Source: Grimontia indica (GTDB lineage Bacteria; Pseudomonadota; Gammaproteobacteria; Enterobacterales; Vibrionaceae). Taken from it: a DNA stretch of 64,000 nt. The position numbers were made by a program, and so were the translations under genes. Positions within the stretch are counted from its first letter, which is position 1, and each line of letters starts with the position of its first letter. Shown piece after piece: positions 1-8,777 of this stretch. The stretch lies in the NCBI RefSeq assembly GCF_000333895.2, contig NZ_ANFM02000016.1, positions 124,001-188,000 of the forward strand, written 5' to 3'. The notes below the pieces were generated by a model, which saw only the letters and a program-made list of their open reading frames with translations, did not search any database and was not told the DNA's origin.

Positions 1-1563
1 GTCTACAGTTTGGTGGCTGATATCGGCCCACCATCTGGTGGCTTTGGCGCGGTCTATTTCGACGTTGATGGCAACTTTTACATCTCCCGAAATGATGATG
101 GCAAAATCTTCAGAATCGACCTTTCAAACGAAGACGATATCGATGACAAAAACCTGGAGGCAGTGCTGTTCGCCTCAGGGCCGATATCTGGACAAAATGA
201 CGGCGCACGGTGTGCAAACGCACCCATTATTGATGAAGATTCGACGATTGATTTTGGTGACGCGCCAGACAGCTACAAAACGTTGCTTGCCTCCAACGGT
301 CCGCGTCACGAAGTGGATAGCGGTTTCTACTTAGGCTCCATCGCACCAGACAGCGAAGGTGACGGCTTTACATCCCCTCTTGATGACAACAAAGCCGGTT
401 TAGCGGATGAAGACGGTGTTGGCTTTGTTACCGCATTGGAAGTGGGTAACACGTCTCTGGTTTCTGTTCAGGCATCTACTGCTGGTTATTTGTCAGCATG
501 GATAGACTGGAACCAGGACGGCGATTTTGAAGACGCAGGTGAGAAGGTCTTTAGCGACAGTTTGTTAACCTCGGGCATCAATTCTCTCTCCATTGCGGTT
601 CCGGCAGGCGCGACGATTGGTTCGACTTGGTCTCGTTTCCGTTTTTCAGAAGCGTCTGGTCTCGATTACTTCGGTGGTGCCACAACCGGCGAAGTTGAGG
701 ATCATCCTGTGACTATCATGGAAAATGGCTCCTCGCTGCGTTACTACCCCAGCGAGAGTGGATATGCCACGATCGCTTTTGAGGACAACTGGCCTAAAGA
801 GGGGGATTACGATCTCAACGATGTTGTCTTTAAATTCCGCATCACAGAAACACTGGATGAAAACAGCGCGATTACCCGTGTATTGATTCAAGGTTATCTT
901 TCAGCCTACGGCGCTGGTTATCACAATGGGTTTGCATTCAGACTCGGGGGAATAAACCGGTCTGACATCAGCTCAGCGAGCACTTTGACACACAATGCAG
1001 TGTTACAAGAGAGCAACGGCTTAGAGAGCGACTCCAATGAGGCAATATTCATTGTTTCAGACGATCTCAAACAGAAACTCCCAGTAGGCTGTATGTACTA
1101 TCGAACGGCGCAGCATTGCCAGGAAGCGTTGGTCTTCGAGTTCGAAATAGATGTGTATTTCAACGAGGGTACTGATACGAGCTCTCTGATGACAATGCCT
1201 TATGACCCGTTTATTTTTGCCACACCGGGCGCTTATGTCCGCGACGGGCTCTGGTATAACCCTGGACGAGGATTAGAAATCCACCTCGCCGATCAGGCGC
1301 CGACAGAGCAATTCGACACCTACTGGCTAGGGTGGTGGAGCGACTCCAGCGACCCAGCAACATCACGTTACTTTAAAACCTCTTCGAATCATCCTTGGGC
1401 GCTGCTTATCCCAGATGAGTGGTCTTGGCCGAGAGAGCATGTCGACCTTGTCGAGGCATATCCAGAGTTTGCAGGCTATGCCGAGTCCGGCGGTGAAAAT
1501 AATCTTCAGTGGTATTTATTAGAAAAAGCAACTGAAAACAAATACTACTTGTCTGAGGAGTAA
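1..1563 (+). CDS. LruC/GEVED-domain secreted protein, 3' part
   Basis: The reading frame is open from the first base of the window, so the N-terminus lies upstream and no start is assigned. The first ~50 residues (FDVDGNFYISRNDDGKIFRI) look like the end of a beta-propeller of the DUF6923 type. A GEVED-type beta-sandwich follows, from DFGDAPDSY to TGEVEDHPVTI, rich in Asp/Gly turns such as DWNQDGDFEDAGE that may bind calcium. The C-terminal half is an LruC (DUF4842) domain with the hallmark AFEDNWPKEGDYDLNDVVF. Such proteins are exported or surface-exposed in Vibrionaceae; their function is not established. A small lipoprotein gene starts 6 bases after the stop, so the two are probably co-transcribed. 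Confidence 0.85.
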   Translation, partial: VYSLVADIGPPSGGFGAVYFDVDGNFYISRNDDGKIFRIDLSNEDDIDDKNLEAVLFASGPISGQNDGARCANAPIIDEDSTIDFGDAPDSYKTLLASNGPRHEVDSGFYLGSIAPDSEGDGFTSPLDDNKAGLADEDGVGFVTALEVGNTSLVSVQASTAGYLSAWIDWNQDGDFEDAGEKVFSDSLLTSGINSLSIAVPAGATIGSTWSRFRFSEASGLDYFGGATTGEVEDHPVTIMENGSSLRYYPSESGYATIAFEDNWPKEGDYDLNDVVFKFRITETLDENSAITRVLIQGYLSAYGAGYHNGFAFRLGGINRSDISSASTLTHNAVLQESNGLESDSNEAIFIVSDDLKQKLPVGCMYYRTAQHCQEALVFEFEIDVYFNEGTDTSSLMTMPYDPFIFATPGAYVRDGLWYNPGRGLEIHLADQAPTEQFDTYWLGWWSDSSDPATSRYFKTSSNHPWALLIPDEWSWPREHVDLVEAYPEFAGYAESGGENNLQWYLLEKATENKYYLSEE

Positions 1564-1568
1564 GTGCC

Positions 1569-2111
1569 ATGAATAAGAATATCAGTCTGTTAGCGTTAAT
1601 GGCCCTTCTGAGCGCATGTGGTGGCGGTGGTGACGGAAGCGGCAGTTCAAACGTGTCTTCAACCGTTATCGCTGATGAGTCTGCACCGGAAAGCAATGTT
1701 GAAGTATCCAGTCTGTCAGAGTTTGAAATTATGGTTGATACCTCTGGTGGCGAAGCAAACATTCCGGAGACCGTCACCAGTTCAGCATCGAGTTTTAACG
1801 AAACAGTTGTGCCTGATGGTTTCTCATATAGCCCTGTGTTGGAGCAGAGTTTTGTCGTCGATATCAGCGGCTATTCAACATCACCCGGTGTAGTGTCGAT
1901 ATACAGCGAGTTTTCTGAGAATAGCAACGGAACTTACACGGCGGCCTACAACAGTCGAATGGCTTTCTCTTCCTTGGAATCAGGGGAAGCGGTTGTCGAT
2001 TTTGTTTCTTCAGAATCTCACTATTACGTGCTTGCTGAGGTGTGGTTTACGGATGGAACGCCGCCTGTCCAGAAAAGGATTCCGAACACAGAAACGAGCT
2101 GGGTCTGGTAA
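1569..2111 (+). CDS. Small putative lipoprotein
   Basis: A 180-residue protein with a lipoprotein signal peptide ending in the lipobox LSAC; the lipidated Cys is residue 17, followed by a Gly/Ser-rich linker (GGGGDGSGSS). The ATG is preceded by GAGGAG inside the end of the upstream gene. The mature part is Ser/Glu-rich, predicted mostly beta, and resembles no family I know. The 5-base gap to the LruC gene suggests one operon and a shared envelope role. An intrinsic terminator follows directly. Confidence 0.75.
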   Translation: MNKNISLLALMALLSACGGGGDGSGSSNVSSTVIADESAPESNVEVSSLSEFEIMVDTSGGEANIPETVTSSASSFNETVVPDGFSYSPVLEQSFVVDISGYSTSPGVVSIYSEFSENSNGTYTAAYNSRMAFSSLESGEAVVDFVSSESHYYVLAEVWFTDGTPPVQKRIPNTETSWVW

Positions 2112-2140
2112 GCAGTGTAAATTTGAAAGCGACGCTACCA

Positions 2141-2176
2141 AAAAAACAGCCCAGACACTTGTCTGGGCTGTTTTTT
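2141..2176. terminator. Bidirectional intrinsic terminator
   Basis: Perfect 16-bp inverted repeat (2141-2156 and 2161-2176) around the loop ACTT. The arms start with six A and end with six T, so it can work on both strands. It separates the convergent lipoprotein and GNAT genes. Confidence 0.9.
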
Positions 2177-2194
2177 AATAGGCAAATTTAAACG

Positions 2195-2695
2195 TTACAG
2201 AAACAGTTCCAACGTAATCTCATCGATGTACTTGCCGCCAATTTTCGCATGACTTTTTGCGCGGCCCGACACTTCAAAACCATGTTTTAGATAAGTGTGC
2301 AGAGCCACTTCATTGTCTGATCTAACTTGAGCAACCAGCTTTTCAAAACCGCGTGAGCGCGCGATATCGAGCGTGGAAGCAAACAGCGAGGTTGCGACGC
2401 CTTGTCGATGATGTTTCTCGTCAACATAAGTGGTGATGATGCCGACATGGTCCAGTGCGCGTGAATAGCTGGCATATGGCTCAACGGTTTGGTAGCCCAG
2501 AACAGTTTTCGAGTCATGATCTTCAGCAACCAAAAATACGCCGTTTACCGGGAAGTATTGGATGAAGAAACTTTGGTCTGATACCGAAAAAGCGGAGTCG
2601 AGAATCACGTATCGACCGCTTTCGATAATGGGGTTGACGATATCGGTGATGCTCTTGGCATCTGAAGCTAGCGCAGTTCTTGTTATTAGATTCAT
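2195..2695 (-). CDS. GNAT N-acetyltransferase, phosphinothricin-acetyltransferase-like
   Basis: About 166 residues with the GNAT fold. The N-terminal strand reads MNLITRTALASDAKSI. The acyl-CoA pyrophosphate-binding loop is HRQGVATSL (Q-x-x-G-V-A), and the C-terminal region LHTYLKHGFEVSGR is typical of PAT-like enzymes that acetylate the amine of small molecules such as phosphinothricin or methionine sulfone. The frame is open to an upstream ATG at 2761, but the ATG at 2695 gives the usual family N-terminus and is preferred. It is single and convergent with the lipoprotein gene. The substrate cannot be told from the sequence. Confidence 0.85.
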   Translation of the reverse strand: MNLITRTALASDAKSITDIVNPIIESGRYVILDSAFSVSDQSFFIQYFPVNGVFLVAEDHDSKTVLGYQTVEPYASYSRALDHVGIITTYVDEKHHRQGVATSLFASTLDIARSRGFEKLVAQVRSDNEVALHTYLKHGFEVSGRAKSHAKIGGKYIDEITLELFL

Positions 2696-2790
2696 AGTTC
2701 TTTGTTTTTCTGATAGTAAACAAGCAAAGGGTGTAGGCGAAGCGTAGCGTAAAATCGTCACATTTCGCCAGATAAAATGTAGGGCTACTT

Positions 2791-3405
2791 CTAATCCTGT
2801 TCCAGAAAGCGTCTCACTGTTTTTAAGTCCTCTATCATCGGCATTTCAATACTCAGGGAACTGCTGAAACACCAAGGGTAAGGCAGTTCGCCTATCCCAT
2901 CGAGCAAGTGATCTTTATTGGAATAGTTGATGGCAGCCATGTACTCAATGGTAATGGTGAGCTTGTCCACTTTCGGATCCTTTACCGCGATAGAAGAATC
3001 ATCGCTGAACAGCCAGTCGTAATAGCCACAACCGATGCGCAGGATGTCATTGTCCTTTTCTGTCATCACGACGAGCCACTTACAGGTGAGATGAGTGTCA
3101 TCCCTGACAATGGAGTCTGACAAGCAGAAGGTATAAACATTCTCAAAACGCTGGTTGAACTGGGAGGACAGAACATGGCTGATTGCTTCAACGCCAACCA
3201 CATCTGAGGGAAACGAAATACTGTCGGTGTTGACCTTCATTTCCAGCAGCGATTCTTCTGTAAACACTTTGGTGAGCAGGTGTGGCTTGTTGTTATCTTT
3301 GGCTGAGATATACCGATTAATCGCCTTGAGAAAAGGGCGCACATCATCCGGCCTCGTATTCGTGGCCTTGTCGATGTGCACCATTTTCCCCTGAGATGGA
3401 TTCAT
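2791..3405 (-). CDS. NTF2/SnoaL-like protein
   Basis: A 204-residue soluble protein whose middle (FLKAINRYISAKDNNKPHLLTKVFTEE, FPSDVVGVEAISHVLSSQF) fits the SnoaL/nuclear-transport-factor-2 cone fold, with a C-terminal strand set containing WLVVMTEKDNDILRIGCGYYDW. Its ATG overlaps the stop of pxpC (ATGA), so it is the last gene of the pxpABC operon. Whether it is an enzyme or a binding protein is unknown. An accessory role in 5-oxoproline metabolism is inferred only from position. Confidence 0.6.
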   Translation of the reverse strand: MNPSQGKMVHIDKATNTRPDDVRPFLKAINRYISAKDNNKPHLLTKVFTEESLLEMKVNTDSISFPSDVVGVEAISHVLSSQFNQRFENVYTFCLSDSIVRDDTHLTCKWLVVMTEKDNDILRIGCGYYDWLFSDDSSIAVKDPKVDKLTITIEYMAAINYSNKDHLLDGIGELPYPWCFSSSLSIEMPMIEDLKTVRRFLEQD

Positions 3406-4322
3406 CCGAAAATGACCCGGTTGAAGAGCCTTCTTTCCACTTCGGCATCCGCAACATCCATGGGGGAGAAATTAACAATTTGCCCGGGTTGGCGCTGCGA
3501 AAGTTGGCCGGTCCCTAAACTGCTCAAACAGCCGATTTTCGGGTAGCCGCCGATGGTTTGCCTGTCTTTCATCAAGACGATAGGTTGGCCATCGTTGGGG
3601 ATCTGAATCGCACCAAAGGCAATACCTTCTGAGATGATGCCATCGAGACTGCTTTTCACTGGCGCGCCGGATAAGCGATAACCCATGCGGTCGATGTTCT
3701 GGCTGACTTCATACTCGCTGGTGAAAAACGTCATCTGTTCATCATGACTAAATGACGCATGCTGATAGGAAGGCATCACCCCGAGTTCGAGCGGCGCATC
3801 GTAATCGGGAATAGCCCATTTAGGTGTGCGCTGTTCGGTGAATTCAGTCGTTGCGGTAAAGGGTAGAATATCCCCCGTTTTCAGGGCATCACCAAGACCG
3901 GTTAAACCGCCCAGTTGCTCCCTTTTCACCGTGGAGCAACTCCCGAGCTTAGGTTCACATTCAAAGCCGCCAGCCACGGAGAGATAGGTGCGCAGCCCAC
4001 TTTTGGGTGCACCAAACGCCAAGACATCACCTGGCTTCACCGCATAGGTGAGCCAGGGTTGAATAGCTTTGTCGTTCAAGGTGGCGGAAAGATCTGCGCC
4101 TGCAATAGCAACGGTTGTGGCGGCATTCACCTGTAGCTGCAGTTGGCCGAAGGTGATTTCGAGCTGCGCTGCATCTGGCTTGTTTCCCAGTAGACGGTTT
4201 GCCCAGTAAAAAGCATGCTCATCCATTGGGCCACCTGTGGTGATGCCCAAATGCTGGAAACCAATGCGACCACTGTCTTGCAGCAGGGTAAGCATGCCGG
4301 GGTTTAGTACTTCAAAACTCAT
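3402..4322 (-). CDS. pxpC: 5-oxoprolinase subunit C
   Basis: A 306-residue member of the KipA/biotin-dependent carboxyltransferase family. Marker segments are the N-terminal VLNPGMLTLLQDSGRIGFQHLG, the GGPMDEHAFYWANRLLGN stretch and DRMGYRLSG near the middle. In other bacteria PxpC works with PxpA and PxpB to cleave 5-oxoproline (pyroglutamate) to glutamate with ATP, removing a by-product that forms non-enzymatically from glutamine. The start overlaps the end of pxpB by four bases, as expected for translational coupling. The length is normal and the gene looks intact. Confidence 0.93.
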   Translation of the reverse strand: MSFEVLNPGMLTLLQDSGRIGFQHLGITTGGPMDEHAFYWANRLLGNKPDAAQLEITFGQLQLQVNAATTVAIAGADLSATLNDKAIQPWLTYAVKPGDVLAFGAPKSGLRTYLSVAGGFECEPKLGSCSTVKREQLGGLTGLGDALKTGDILPFTATTEFTEQRTPKWAIPDYDAPLELGVMPSYQHASFSHDEQMTFFTSEYEVSQNIDRMGYRLSGAPVKSSLDGIISEGIAFGAIQIPNDGQPIVLMKDRQTIGGYPKIGCLSSLGTGQLSQRQPGQIVNFSPMDVADAEVERRLFNRVIFG

Positions 4323-5005
4323 AACACGCCGCCTTGCTTCAAAAACTCGTCCTTGTCGATGGGGCAGAATCTCACACGGTTACCGACGTTTACTTTTGCC
4401 AACGATTCACTGTCCCAGTCCACCATATTCAATGGTGTACGACCAATAATTTGCCAGCCTCCCGGCGTGCTGCTGGGGTAAATGGCTGTTTGGTTATCCG
4501 CCAACCCTACACTTCCCGTTGGTACTTTGAGGCGTGGTGTGGATTTACGCGGCATGACTATCGCGTCATCCAAGCTGCCAAGATAAGCAAATCCGGGGCT
4601 AAAGCCGATGGCATAAACGCGGTATTCCTTCTCGCTGTGTAGTTTGATGACAGACTCACTATCTAGGCCAGTTTTGTCACACACATCCGTCATATCCAGC
4701 GCGACTTCGTCGCCGTAGTAAACCGGAATTTCAACTACTTGATTGTCGTTGTTATTGGTGACGGCGTCAGTATTGGACTCAAGCGCCAAACGAATGCGTT
4801 TGATGATGTCAAAACGGTCCGTCCTGTTTAAGTCAAAGCCAATCAGCATTGAGTTGTAGGAGGGGATGATGTCTGTGACTAAATCCCCCAGACTTTCCCG
4901 AACCTGAAAGATGGCGCAGTTGACTTCAGCGGCGATGGCATCGTCAATTCTGTCCCCAAAATACACAATCAATGTCTGTTCATTGACTGCCTCAATTCGC
5001 GCCAT
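4319..5005 (-). CDS. pxpB: 5-oxoprolinase subunit B
   Basis: A 228-residue KipI-type protein. The characteristic core GFSPGFAYLG and the following RLKVPTGSVGLAD and STPGGWQIIGRTP segments are all present. It forms the ATP-dependent 5-oxoprolinase with PxpA and PxpC; its Bacillus homologue KipI also inhibits a sensor kinase when paired with KipA. It overlaps pxpA by 14 bases and pxpC by 4 bases, in the usual A-B-C order. The ATG at 5005 gives the standard start MARIEAVNEQTLIVYFGD. Confidence 0.93.
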   Translation of the reverse strand: MARIEAVNEQTLIVYFGDRIDDAIAAEVNCAIFQVRESLGDLVTDIIPSYNSMLIGFDLNRTDRFDIIKRIRLALESNTDAVTNNNDNQVVEIPVYYGDEVALDMTDVCDKTGLDSESVIKLHSEKEYRVYAIGFSPGFAYLGSLDDAIVMPRKSTPRLKVPTGSVGLADNQTAIYPSSTPGGWQIIGRTPLNMVDWDSESLAKVNVGNRVRFCPIDKDEFLKQGGVL

Positions 5006-5732
5006 TTGCCCTCCACTGCTTCAATGCCTGGGCTACTGCCGAAGCGTGAGGACCATCTCCGTGAATGCAGAGCGTATCGGCATCCACCTTGAGTGTTTTT
5101 CCACTCAACGTTGTGACCGAGCCTTGTTCAACAATCTGCTGTACCTGCTTGATAATGGCATCAGCGCTACCATGAACCGCGCCTTCAATGCGGCGATCGA
5201 CGAGGAACCCTTCATCGTCATAAGCGCGGTCAGAAAAAGCTTCAAACATCACGTCAATGCCGATGTCTGCCGCCAAATCGAGAATAGGTTGGCGCTCAGG
5301 AATCGCCATCACCACCAATGGGCAACCCGGCGCAGCGGTTTTCACTGCGCGCATCACGGTTTTCAAAACGGCCATGTCTTTCATCATGGTGTTATAGAGC
5401 GCACCATGGGGTTTTACATAATCGACAATGGCTTTTTGCTGACGGCAAATGCCTTTCAGCGCACCGATTTGATAGCCAAGCCAAGCGTAAAGTTCTTCGT
5501 CTGTGCAATCAAATTTGCGGCGGCCGAAGCCCATCAAATCCGGGTAGCCAGGGTGGGCGCCAATGGTGACGCCATGTTCAAAGGCTAAAGCGACGGTCTT
5601 TTGCATCGTGACTGGATCCGAGGCATGGAAGCCACAGGCGATGCTTGCCATATCAATGCAGGGCATCACTTCAGCGTCTTTCCCCATGGTCCAGGCACCG
5701 AAGCTTTCTCCCATGTCGCAATTTAATTTCAT
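4992..5732 (-). CDS. pxpA: 5-oxoprolinase subunit A
   Basis: A 246-residue LamB/YcsF family protein. The signature N-terminus is MKLNCDMGESFGAW, followed by ACGFHASDP, GAHPGYPDLMGFGRR and VKPHGALYN, all family-defining. It is the third subunit of ATP-dependent 5-oxoprolinase. The downstream order pxpB, pxpC and the TRAP transporter encoded just upstream suggest that exogenous pyroglutamate, or a related acid, is imported and opened to glutamate. The gap to the dctM-type gene is only about 50 bases, so all may be one transcript. Confidence 0.94.
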   Translation of the reverse strand: MKLNCDMGESFGAWTMGKDAEVMPCIDMASIACGFHASDPVTMQKTVALAFEHGVTIGAHPGYPDLMGFGRRKFDCTDEELYAWLGYQIGALKGICRQQKAIVDYVKPHGALYNTMMKDMAVLKTVMRAVKTAAPGCPLVVMAIPERQPILDLAADIGIDVMFEAFSDRAYDDEGFLVDRRIEGAVHGSADAIIKQVQQIVEQGSVTTLSGKTLKVDADTLCIHGDGPHASAVAQALKQWRANGAN

Positions 5733-5781
5733 CTCAACTCACTCCTTGTTGCTCTGCTTTCTTTAGAAGCAGTTTTTCCTG

Positions 5782-7092
5782 CTAGCGCTGACTCATGGTG
5801 GTCGGCAGATAGGTCACGATTTCCGGGAAGACGGTAATCAACACTAACCCTAAAAGGATCAGCATAAAAAACGGAAACGCAGCGCGTGCGACATACAGAA
5901 TGTTTTTGCCCGTGAGTGCCTGAATAACAAACAGGTTGAAGCCAACGGGCGGGGTGATTTGCGACAGCTCCACCACCAGAACGATGAAGATACCAAACCA
6001 CAGCAAATCAATGCCTGCTTGCTGCACCATAGGCAATACAACTGCAACGGTCAGAACCACCACAGAAATACCATCCAGGAAGCAGCCCAGCACCACAAAC
6101 AAGATGGTGAGGTAAAGCAGGAGTTCAAACGGCGACAGCGACATCGCAGCAATCCACTCCGCTAACGCGCGGGGAATGCCGAGGAATCCCATTGCCAGTG
6201 TAAGAAAATGCGCGCCCACGAGAATAAAGCCAATCATACAGGCGCTTTTCACGGCACCCAGCAGACTGTCGATGAAACTCTGACGACTCAAAGAGCCGGT
6301 AAGGGCGGCCAAAACCATGGCGCCAAACACGCCAAGCGCTGCTGCTTCTGTCGGTGTAGTGAAACCGCCGTAGATCGACCCCAAAACAAAGGAAATAAGG
6401 GCGACTATCGGGAGCAGCTTTTTCAGCGCTTTGAATCTAACTTGCCAATTAACATCGTTACTCGAGTGCTGAGGCACTTCATTTTTATTCATCAATGCCC
6501 ATATGGTGGTGTAACCCACAAACAGGAGCATCAACATGATGCCGGGTAGGGCTCCGGCAATAAATAAGCGTCCAATGGACACTTCTGCGGCCACCCCATA
6601 CACAATAAGGATGATGGAAGGCGGGATAAGAAGACCCAGAGTACCGGAACCTGCCAACGTGCCGACGGCCATCTTCTCGCTGTAGCCCTGTGCTTTCAGC
6701 TCGGGCAGGGTCATGCGTCCAATAGTGGCCGCAGTGGCGGCGGATGAGCCCGATACCGCAGCGAAAATGCCGCAGCTCAACACATTTACATGGAGTAGTT
6801 TGCCGGGAAAGCTGCTAAGCCAAGGAGAAAGGCCTTTAAACAGATCTTCCGAGAGTCGGGTTCGGAACAGAAGCTCACCCATCCAGATAAACATCGGTAG
6901 AGCCGTCAGCGACCAACTGGTGCTCGCCCCCCAGCTTGAAGAGCCGAACAACAGGCCGATTTGTTCATTGCCTGTCATGTACAGACCCATGACACCGACA
7001 CCAATCAAGGCAAGGGAGACCCATAGACCAGCGGCTAAAAACAGCAGCATGGAGAGGGCGAGAATAAAAGAGATTAAGGTCATGTCCGTCAT
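5782..7092 (-). CDS. TRAP transporter large permease (DctM type)
   Basis: A 436-residue, strongly hydrophobic protein of about 12 membrane segments. It carries the DctM motifs SGSSAATAATIGRMTLPEL, GTLGLLIPPSIILI and TTPTEAAALGVFGAM. This subunit moves the substrate across the inner membrane using the sodium gradient, with the substrate delivered by the periplasmic DctP protein. Its start overlaps the end of the small permease gene by four bases. The conserved STPTEA-like stretch reads TTPTEA here, within family variation. Confidence 0.93.
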   Translation of the reverse strand: MTDMTLISFILALSMLLFLAAGLWVSLALIGVGVMGLYMTGNEQIGLLFGSSSWGASTSWSLTALPMFIWMGELLFRTRLSEDLFKGLSPWLSSFPGKLLHVNVLSCGIFAAVSGSSAATAATIGRMTLPELKAQGYSEKMAVGTLAGSGTLGLLIPPSIILIVYGVAAEVSIGRLFIAGALPGIMLMLLFVGYTTIWALMNKNEVPQHSSNDVNWQVRFKALKKLLPIVALISFVLGSIYGGFTTPTEAAALGVFGAMVLAALTGSLSRQSFIDSLLGAVKSACMIGFILVGAHFLTLAMGFLGIPRALAEWIAAMSLSPFELLLYLTILFVVLGCFLDGISVVVLTVAVVLPMVQQAGIDLLWFGIFIVLVVELSQITPPVGFNLFVIQALTGKNILYVARAAFPFFMLILLGLVLITVFPEIVTYLPTTMSQR

Positions 7093-7655
7093 TTTGCGCG
7101 CTCCTTGCTGCTTGCCTGCGGAGCTGTTGCTTCGTCAGGGTTTTCAATCAGTTCGAGCGAAACGTCTTCACCTTCCAACTGCTTGTAATGGGGGGTAATA
7201 CCGCGAATGTTGTCAATCAGGCTATCCAGCACGGCGAGATTGAATGCAATCATGCCGACCGCGAGTGGCACTTGTGGAATCCACAGAGGAATCGGAATGT
7301 AACCGTGGGTGACTTCTTCGAAGTCGTAGGATTCCCAGACCATATAAGTGCAGTAATAGCTACAGAAACAAAGCAGCAAAAACGCAAGGGTTAGGACCAG
7401 AGTTTCCAGAGGGCGTTGCAGCGATTCTGGCAACCTTTGAATAGCAAGGTTAACGCGGATATGACCACCTTCACGAAAGGTATAGGCGAGGCCAAAGAAG
7501 GTTGAGGCAGCCAAAGCGTAACCGGAGAAATCTTCTGCTGACGGGACAATAAAGCCCATCATTCGGCCAATAATTTGGGCGAGGATGATCAGCATGATCA
7601 ACACAATAAAGAAGCCGGATAAACCACCCGACAGCAGGTACAGAGCTCGTTTCAT
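7089..7655 (-). CDS. TRAP transporter small permease (DctQ type)
   Basis: A 188-residue protein with four membrane segments and the DctQ hallmark GLAYTFREGGHIRVNLAI. It pairs with the adjacent large permease. The C-terminus after the last segment is a charged tail ending SSKERAK. A 93-base gap with a strong hairpin separates it from the upstream binding-protein gene. Confidence 0.9.
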   Translation of the reverse strand: MKRALYLLSGGLSGFFIVLIMLIILAQIIGRMMGFIVPSAEDFSGYALAASTFFGLAYTFREGGHIRVNLAIQRLPESLQRPLETLVLTLAFLLLCFCSYYCTYMVWESYDFEEVTHGYIPIPLWIPQVPLAVGMIAFNLAVLDSLIDNIRGITPHYKQLEGEDVSLELIENPDEATAPQASSKERAK

Positions 7656-7694
7656 AATAATGCTTCCAGACAGGCGTAGCTCAGGGTATTGAAG

Positions 7695-7723
7695 CCCTCC
7701 CCAAGTCCGTTTCCAGGGGAGGG
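7695..7723 (-). promoter_or_regulatory. Intercistronic hairpin between dctP and dctQ
   Basis: CCCTCCCC (7695-7702) pairs with GGGGAGGG (7716-7723) around a 13-base loop, without a following T-run on the minus strand. It sits just after the binding-protein gene. Such hairpins often stabilise the upstream mRNA so that the periplasmic protein is made in excess over the membrane subunits. That role is inference. Confidence 0.45.
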
Positions 7724-7748
7724 TACGTCGTAGTAAGTAACTACTTAC

Positions 7749-8726
7749 TTAGTTTTTATAGGCTTTCAAAACAGGCGCTAGCGCTTGTGAGTTTTCTGCT
7801 TCCCACTCTTCAGTCATGGTCACGCCAATCGCCTGAAGCTCATTTAGCAATTGCTCGGAAGGTTTCGAAACCACAATGCCGTTGTCAGCCAGTGTTTTGG
7901 TGTCTTTGGCTTCTTGATCTAAAACCTCTGCCCAGCCACGTGCTTCGGCTGCTGCTGCAGCATCCAAAATGGCTTTCTGTGAATCTTTATCCAGGCGTTT
8001 GAACGCACGCTTGTTCACAACCACGAAATTCTTTGGAATCCAGGCTTTGATCTCGGTGAAGTGACTCAGGTAATCCCACGCCTGACCGTTTGCGCCCGTC
8101 GAAGGTGAAGTCACCATCGCATCGATAATGCCAGTGCTGAATGCCTGTGGAATATCCGGCACCTGAACCGTGGTTGGTGTGGTCTCCATCAAGTCAGCAA
8201 GACGTGAAGTGGATGGGCTGTAAGCACGCATCTTGGTGCCTTTAATATCCGCCAGCGAATTCACCGGCTTTTTGGTGTAGAGGCTTTGTGCTGGCCAAGG
8301 CACAGTGTAGAGCAGGATCATGCCTTCTTTGCTGAGTTGCTTTTCAATTTCAGGCTTGGCGGCTTCCCACAGTTTCTGGGCTTGCTCGTAGTCAGTGGCC
8401 AGGAAAGGAATGTTGTCGTGCTTAAAAATAGGGTGGGTATTACCCATAATGCCAATGAAAACTTCGCCAAGCTGCACCTGACCAGTACGCACTGCGCGAG
8501 GGATTTCAGGGTGCTTCATCAAAGACGCGCCCGAGTGAACCTTGATATCGACTTCACCACCTGTGGATTCTTTGATTTGCTCGGCAAAGTCATAGGCGAT
8601 TTTGGTCGGCAGGTTAGCATCGCCATAAGGCGTTGGCATGTGCCATTGTGCAGCGAGTACAGACGGCACTGACAGTGCAGCGAGAGACACTGCCATGGCT
8701 GGCAGCAGGTTTTTCAACAACTTCAT
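7749..8726 (-). CDS. TRAP transporter substrate-binding protein (DctP type)
   Basis: About 325 residues. The ATG at 8726 follows AGGAGA by seven bases and is chosen over an in-frame ATG at 8744. The signal peptide is MKLLKNLLPAMAVSLAALSVPSVLA, cleaved before AQWHMPTPYGD. The family Arg that holds a carboxylate is likely in the KGTKMRAYSP segment, and the binding lobe includes VQVPDIPQAFSTGIIDAMVTSP. The ligand is an organic acid. Pyroglutamate is an attractive guess because the pxp genes are next in line. Confidence 0.92.
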   Translation of the reverse strand: MKLLKNLLPAMAVSLAALSVPSVLAAQWHMPTPYGDANLPTKIAYDFAEQIKESTGGEVDIKVHSGASLMKHPEIPRAVRTGQVQLGEVFIGIMGNTHPIFKHDNIPFLATDYEQAQKLWEAAKPEIEKQLSKEGMILLYTVPWPAQSLYTKKPVNSLADIKGTKMRAYSPSTSRLADLMETTPTTVQVPDIPQAFSTGIIDAMVTSPSTGANGQAWDYLSHFTEIKAWIPKNFVVVNKRAFKRLDKDSQKAILDAAAAAEARGWAEVLDQEAKDTKTLADNGIVVSKPSEQLLNELQAIGVTMTEEWEAENSQALAPVLKAYKN

Positions 8727-8777
8727 CGGAAGTCTCCTTTTCACTAGTGTCCTATTTGGGTCTACGGACCCTACTAC